53,031 nt of DNA from Candidatus Iainarchaeum sp. (GTDB lineage: Archaea; Iainarchaeota; Iainarchaeia; Iainarchaeales; GCA-2688035), in assembly GCA_017610175.1 (NCBI GenBank), contig JAFCCO010000010.1, positions 1 to 53,031 of the forward strand, read 5' to 3'. How positions within the stretch are numbered: position 1 is the stretch's first letter; each line of letters starts with the position of its first letter. Positions 49,130-53,031 of the stretch are shown piece after piece. Both the position numbers and the translations under genes were made by a program. The notes below the pieces were generated by a model that searched no databases, had not been told where the DNA came from, and was given only the letters and a program-made list of their open reading frames with translations.

Positions 49130-49792
49130 ATGCCAAGGCCGTCAAAGAAGCCATTGCCTGCAAAGAAGCTACCGCGCACAAAGAAGCCATTGCCTGCAAA
49201 GGGAAGAAAACCCGTTTCCGGCAAGAGGCCGGTGGCTCTAAGCAAGATTGGAAGGCACCAGGTTGGGGTTACGGGAAAGGTAAAGCATTATGTGGCGAAG
49301 TTTTCCGGAAGCCCGCTTGCAAGGGTGGAAAAAATTGTTGCCGACATAGCGGGATTCAATTCAATTGAGCTGCCTGTTGCGGAGGCCGGCAAATTCTGGG
49401 CAAAGAGAAGCGCGGAGGAAATTATTGAAACAAAAAGCGTTGTTGTTGCAAAACAGCCGGTTCCGAACGGCGCACCCGAAATAAGCGGCTGCACAGACCA
49501 CGCCTGTGCCATCTGTTCGGCGGTAAGGGCAATCGGGCTGAATGCGGTGTTTGTCAGGATGGGAAACCACAGCCATGTAGAGTTTTCATTCAGGGGAAAT
49601 GCCTATATTGCCGATCCAACAAAGGAAAGAAGGCCAATTGTGAGGAGAAAAATAGCGGCAGACTACCGAAACGAAAGGTTCTTTGAGAAAAAAGGGGCGT
49701 ATGCAAAGGGCGCAAGCCCGGCAAAAATAGGGCTCACGAAGGCGGCCAACTTCTACAAGTACAGTGCCGGCCCCGTGACCCAGGGGAAGTGA
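49130..49792 (+). CDS. Transglutaminase-like cysteine protein with basic N-terminal tail
   Basis: 220 residues. The first about 35 are Lys/Pro repeats (K-K-P-L-P-A-K). A transglutaminase/protease-like core follows: S-G-C121-T-D-H-A at the helix start, H-S-H149-V-E-F and Y-I-A-D162-P-T, giving a complete Cys-His-Asp triad. This contrasts with the degenerate relative at 17755. It may cleave or cross-link amide bonds; the substrate is unknown. No signal peptide. It leads an operon with a HAD phosphatase and a Nudix protein. Confidence 0.75.
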   Translation: MPRPSKKPLPAKKLPRTKKPLPAKGRKPVSGKRPVALSKIGRHQVGVTGKVKHYVAKFSGSPLARVEKIVADIAGFNSIELPVAEAGKFWAKRSAEEIIETKSVVVAKQPVPNGAPEISGCTDHACAICSAVRAIGLNAVFVRMGNHSHVEFSFRGNAYIADPTKERRPIVRRKIAADYRNERFFEKKGAYAKGASPAKIGLTKAANFYKYSAGPVTQGK

Positions 49793-49796
49793 CCAA

Positions 49797-50393
49797 ATGG
49801 TTGAGGCAATTATCTTTGACGCAGGCGGTGTGCTGTTAAAAGGGTCAATCAAGCGATTCCTTGATCGCTGCAGGGAAGAGTTGGGGCTTTCCCCAATAAA
49901 AAACATTGAGCAGGACGGCGGCGCAGTATTCGGCTTTGAAATGCAAACAGGCGTGAAAAGCCCTGCCGAAACGTTCAGCGAGCTGTTTGGAAACCCCGAA
50001 AAAGAACTCCTTAAAAAAGTGCTGAAGCTGAATGAAGCAGAGTGGCCGCAGGATCCTGAAATGGTTGAGTTTGCAAAAAGCCTGAAACCAAGGTACAAAA
50101 TTGGCCTGTTGAGCAATACAGACGAACTCCATTCAACACTCTGGAGGAAAAACGGTTTCACCAACCTGTTTGACGCCGTTGTCCTAAGCAACGAGGTTCA
50201 CCTTGTGAAACCGGACAAAAGAATATACCTGCTAATGCTTGAGAAAATCGGGCTGAAAGCAGGACAGTGCGTGTTTGTTGATGACATAAAAGACTGCATT
50301 GAGGCCGCCAAAAAGCTTGGCTTCAAAACCGTTCGCTTCAGTGGAAAAAGCCAGCTTGAAAACGAATTAAAAGGCTTGGGGGTGGAATTTTAA
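49797..50393 (+). CDS. HAD-superfamily hydrolase
   Basis: 198 residues, subfamily IA. Motif I is F-D-A-G-G-V-L with nucleophile Asp8, and the second residue of the pair is Gly rather than Asp. Motif II is L-L-S-N-T-D, motif III is the Lys in V-K-P-D-K-R-I, and motif IV is F-V-D-D. Such proteins are phosphatases for sugar phosphates, nucleotides or similar. The gene starts four bases after the previous stop and ends one base before the next ATG. Confidence 0.87.
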   Translation: MVEAIIFDAGGVLLKGSIKRFLDRCREELGLSPIKNIEQDGGAVFGFEMQTGVKSPAETFSELFGNPEKELLKKVLKLNEAEWPQDPEMVEFAKSLKPRYKIGLLSNTDELHSTLWRKNGFTNLFDAVVLSNEVHLVKPDKRIYLLMLEKIGLKAGQCVFVDDIKDCIEAAKKLGFKTVRFSGKSQLENELKGLGVEF

Positions 50394-50394
50394 T

Positions 50395-50859
50395 ATGGCC
50401 AACCTTCCCAAGGACTTTGTTGTGACCGCAATAATTGTCAAAGAGCAGTCCGTTCTTCTTGTAAAACACAGAAAGCTTGGCCTATGGCTTCCAATCGGCG
50501 GACACATTGACGAGGGAGAGGATCCGATTCAGGCCCTAGAGCGGGAAATTGCCGAGGAGTCAGGGGTGAGCGTTGAACTTGTTGCCGAAAAGCACAGCGA
50601 TGCAGAGTGGGGTGAAGTTCGCGCCCTGCCTGTTCCTGCACAGCTGCAGGTGGAGTACATTGACGGAAAGCACGAGCACATCGACCTAATTTACTTTGCA
50701 AAATACCTTGAGGGGAAGGCAAGGCTTGCAGAAGGCGAGCACCACGACATCAAGTGGTTTTCAATAGACGAAATTGAATCCGACAAAACAGGCTTTATTT
50801 CACAGGACGTCAAGTTCCTTGCAAGAAAGGCAGTTGAGGCAGTAAACCCAACAGAATAA
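50395..50859 (+). CDS. Nudix hydrolase 2
   Basis: 154 residues. Nudix box G-G-H-I-D-E-G-E-D-P then R-E-I-A-E-E-S-G-V is complete. The first strand V-V-T-A-I-I-V-K-E and L-W-L-P-I-G-G-H are typical of general Nudix pyrophosphatases; the substrate is unknown. Last gene of the 49130-50859 operon. It is distinct from the Ap4A-like Nudix protein at 16043. Confidence 0.88.
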   Translation: MANLPKDFVVTAIIVKEQSVLLVKHRKLGLWLPIGGHIDEGEDPIQALEREIAEESGVSVELVAEKHSDAEWGEVRALPVPAQLQVEYIDGKHEHIDLIYFAKYLEGKARLAEGEHHDIKWFSIDEIESDKTGFISQDVKFLARKAVEAVNPTE

Positions 50860-50932
50860 TGAACCCTGTACAAATGACGAATAACGCACCATTGAGTTCT
50901 TTTTTAATTACTTTTCGCAGGGGTTTTCCTTT

Positions 50933-52300
50933 ATGGCAGAGAGAACGGTAATGAAGTTTGGCGGAAGCATTCTAAGCAGTTCAGCTGACCTGCAGAGAAT
51001 TGCATCACTTGTCAAAAAAAGACGCGAAAGCGAGGAAATCTGCATAGTTGTTTCAGCCCTCAAAGGGGTAACGGATTCACTGATTGAGGCAAGCGAGAAT
51101 GCGCTTGAGGACAACAAGTCAATTAACTCATTTCTCAAGGAATTAAGGGAGAAGCACTTTTCGCTCGTTGAGGGGCTTGAAACAGAAAAGGCAAAACAGG
51201 TTGCAACAGAAAAGCTCAACCAAAAATTTGAGGTGCTTGAAAGGGTTTTGTTTGGAATAAACTACCTTGCCGAACTGAGCGAGAGAAGCAAGGCCCTTGC
51301 ATACACCTTTGGGGAAAGGCTGAGCGCAATTCTCGTCGAAGCATACCTGCTTGATGCAGGGCTTGAGGCGGAATCAATGGACGCAAGCAAGGCGATTGTA
51401 ACAGACGGCAACTTTGCGGCCGCATCCCCCCTGATGGACAAGACCGCAAAAAAATCACAACAGCTTGGCAAAATGCTCCCGGAAAAAGTTGTTGTTGTAA
51501 CAGGGTACCTTGGAGCCGACTCCAAGGGGAACACAACCTGCTTTGGCAGAGGGGGCTCTGATTTCTCGGCAGGAATTCTTGCAAACGTTTTAAACGCCGG
51601 CTCGCTTGAGCTGTGGAAGGACGTGGACGGCTTTATGAGCGCAGACCCAAAGGCAGTTCCTAAAGCAAAGCTTCTCAAACTGCTAAGTTATGAGGAGGCA
51701 GAGGAACTCGGATACTTTGGCGCAAAAATACTGCACCCGAGAACAATTGTCTCAATAAGGGAGCGGGAAATAAGGGCGGTTGTGAAAAACATTCACTCCC
51801 CTGAAAAAGAGGGAACTGTGATTTCGGCAGAAAAGGAACGGCACGAGAACGTTGTAAAAAGCATTGCAACCCGAAAGCAGATTGCCTCGGTCTGCGTGCG
51901 AAGTGCTGCCATGGTCGGGGTTTCAGGCGCACTGGCCCAAATGTTTGACGCACTCTCAAAGGCAGGGATAAGCGTTGACACTGTGGCAACCTCGGAAACA
52001 GGGGTTTCAATTACGGTAAACGAATCAGACGCAGACGCCGCAAAGAAAGCGCTTGAAGCCTGCCCAATCCAGTTTGACTCAATCGAGGTTGAAAAGGACG
52101 TTGCCGCAATCGGCCTTATTGGAGAGGGGATGAAGGGAGTGCACAGCCTCTCAGGAAGGCTTTTCTCAGCCCTCGGAAACAGCAACATAAACATTGAAAT
52201 GATTTCACAGGGCGGAAGCGAAATAAACATCTCATTCCTCGTAAAGCAAAAAGACCTCGGCAACGCGGTAAAAGCAATTCACTGCGAATTTATGGAATGA
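50933..52300 (+). CDS. Aspartate kinase with C-terminal ACT domains
   Basis: First step of lysine, threonine and methionine synthesis: ATP phosphorylates aspartate. 455 residues. K-F-G-G-S near the N-terminus, T-F-G-E-R-L-S and G-R-G-G-S-D-F-S mark the kinase domain. Two C-terminal ACT domains (about 315-455), including S-I-N-I-E-M-I-S-Q-G-G-S-E-I-N-I in part, point to feedback control by an end-product amino acid. Single-gene unit. No homoserine dehydrogenase is fused or adjacent. Confidence 0.95.
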   Translation: MAERTVMKFGGSILSSSADLQRIASLVKKRRESEEICIVVSALKGVTDSLIEASENALEDNKSINSFLKELREKHFSLVEGLETEKAKQVATEKLNQKFEVLERVLFGINYLAELSERSKALAYTFGERLSAILVEAYLLDAGLEAESMDASKAIVTDGNFAAASPLMDKTAKKSQQLGKMLPEKVVVVTGYLGADSKGNTTCFGRGGSDFSAGILANVLNAGSLELWKDVDGFMSADPKAVPKAKLLKLLSYEEAEELGYFGAKILHPRTIVSIREREIRAVVKNIHSPEKEGTVISAEKERHENVVKSIATRKQIASVCVRSAAMVGVSGALAQMFDALSKAGISVDTVATSETGVSITVNESDADAAKKALEACPIQFDSIEVEKDVAAIGLIGEGMKGVHSLSGRLFSALGNSNINIEMISQGGSEINISFLVKQKDLGNAVKAIHCEFME

Positions 52301-52600
52301 GGCCAAAACGGTTTGTAAACAAAGCTTCCGCCCAAAATCCAACCCGCACACCGAACAGCAGCCGTTTCCAACACGCAAACAACCAGCTTTTACCACCCAC
52401 TCCCCCTCAACAGGGCAAAGGTTTATTTAGGGGGGAGTTATTGTATTGATAGTGTAATCGCGTATTGGTTTGGTTGTGTTTTTGGGATGTTGGGGGGTAG
52501 GGTTGTGTTGTTTTTTCTCCCGCTTTTTTTCCCTGCGGTAAAATTAGTTTATTGTTATTCAAAGATTCTACTTATGGGAGAAAGTAGTTTATTACTTTTA

Positions 52601-53031
52601 ATGAAAAGGTTATATGCAAAAACACAGTTATTTGGTACTGGTTTTGGAGCCGTAGCCATAATGGCAATTGCAATAGTGGGGGTACTCTCAGTTCTGCTGT
52701 TGATGCAAACAACCGCAACACCCTCTACAATAAACACGCCCTACGAAACAAAAGCAAATGAATTAGGGGAATACGCCCGCCTTGCAGAAGAGCCTAGTAG
52801 GGGGGTTATTTTAGACAACCAGAATCCCGCAACCAAAGCATCCTTCAAAGAAGCCGACAAAAACTTGAAATTTGATGCCAAAAATTTGCTGATAAAAGGC
52901 AGTAAAGAAAACCAAGCCCTCAAAACACTGAAAATAAAAAAAGTAAAAGAAAACCTCTACGCATTCAAATCCCTGAAAGGAGCTGTTATTGAGATAGGGA
53001 GCGAAAGGCACTCGGCACCAACACCCTACCT
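52601..53031 (+). CDS. Surface-protein paralogue, truncated by the window end
   Basis: Open from ATG 52601 (or ATG 52574) to the window edge. The N-terminus M-K-R-L-Y-A-K-T-Q is followed by a hydrophobic helix (about residues 15-36), so the protein is exported or anchored. Residues 90-127 are nearly identical to the first residues of the gene at position 3. The stretch after that differs, so these are two members of one family. The 273 bases between aspartokinase and this gene hold no further gene; they are T/G-rich near 52450-52540. Confidence 0.8.
   Translation, partial: MKRLYAKTQLFGTGFGAVAIMAIAIVGVLSVLLLMQTTATPSTINTPYETKANELGEYARLAEEPSRGVILDNQNPATKASFKEADKNLKFDAKNLLIKGSKENQALKTLKIKKVKENLYAFKSLKGAVIEIGSERHSAPTPY
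52869..52982 (+). repeat. Terminal repeat, copy B
   Basis: Matches positions 1-114 with two adjacent mismatches and in the same orientation. It lies 90 codons inside the paralogue at 52601. Confidence 0.9.

Noticed and set aside
1-53031. Closed circular replicon
   Set aside because: The end repeats differ at two bases and their flanks diverge right after 114 bases, which fits paralogues better than an overlap.

Overview
The window looks like a chromosomal contig of a DPANN-type archaeon, most likely Diapherotrites or a close relative. The evidence is: pilins with archaeal class III signal peptides (Q-S-A-L-E-Y-L type), KaiC/RadA-like ATPases, TATA-type promoters 25-30 bp ahead of start codons with many short-leader or leaderless genes, T-tract terminators, flavin-dependent thymidylate synthase, a TRAM-domain protein, small archaeal zinc ribbons, and a strong admixture of bacterial-type enzymes (CoaD, CoaE, PPDK, aspartokinase). 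The lineage call is inference from gene content; no rRNA or tRNA gene was recognised.

Layout. 1-4.7 kb: 3' part of a giant beta-helix surface protein with a C-terminal membrane anchor. 4.7-16.5 kb: mostly short housekeeping transcription units (TRAM protein, zinc ribbons, endonuclease III, OB-fold protein, metallopeptidase, nuclease, a decayed GGDEF gene, methyltransferase, MATE transporter, Dus, acetate-type transporter, PfkB kinase, Nudix). 16.5-34.9 kb: a large type IV pilus-like locus with seven class III/pilin-like proteins, one a 1,883-residue protein whose von Willebrand A domain is interrupted by about 1,100 residues containing LamG-like modules, followed by a repeat-rich linker protein, a secretion ATPase, two separate TadC/GspF-type membrane proteins and a strongly expressed-looking major pilin on the opposite strand. 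35-37.4 kb: bacterial-type CoaD-CoaE pair and a glycosyltransferase. 37.4-39.3 kb: a candidate stand-alone structured small RNA next to an apparently intact IS200/IS605 element (tnpA, tnpB). 39.3-45 kb: a KaiC-like trio, a coiled-coil protein, a Cas4-like nuclease, a prenyl synthase and an FMN-binding protein. 45-52.3 kb: PPDK, ThyX, a transglutaminase-like/HAD/Nudix operon and aspartokinase. The last 0.45 kb begins a second copy of the surface-protein family that opens the window.

How it fits together. The pilus locus reads as one machine: pilin subunits, a very large candidate tip adhesin, a dedicated motor ATPase with two platform proteins, and accessory cytoplasmic proteins. The best candidates for something undescribed are the split-VWA/LamG pilin-like adhesin, the roughly 95-nt RNA unit at 37452-37550, the Cys-to-Asp transglutaminase-like protein beside the pilins, the KaiC trio with a degenerate third member, and palindromic TATA boxes that appear to be shared by divergent gene pairs. 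Both window ends fall in nearly identical paralogous sequence, which suggests the assembly stopped at a repeat.
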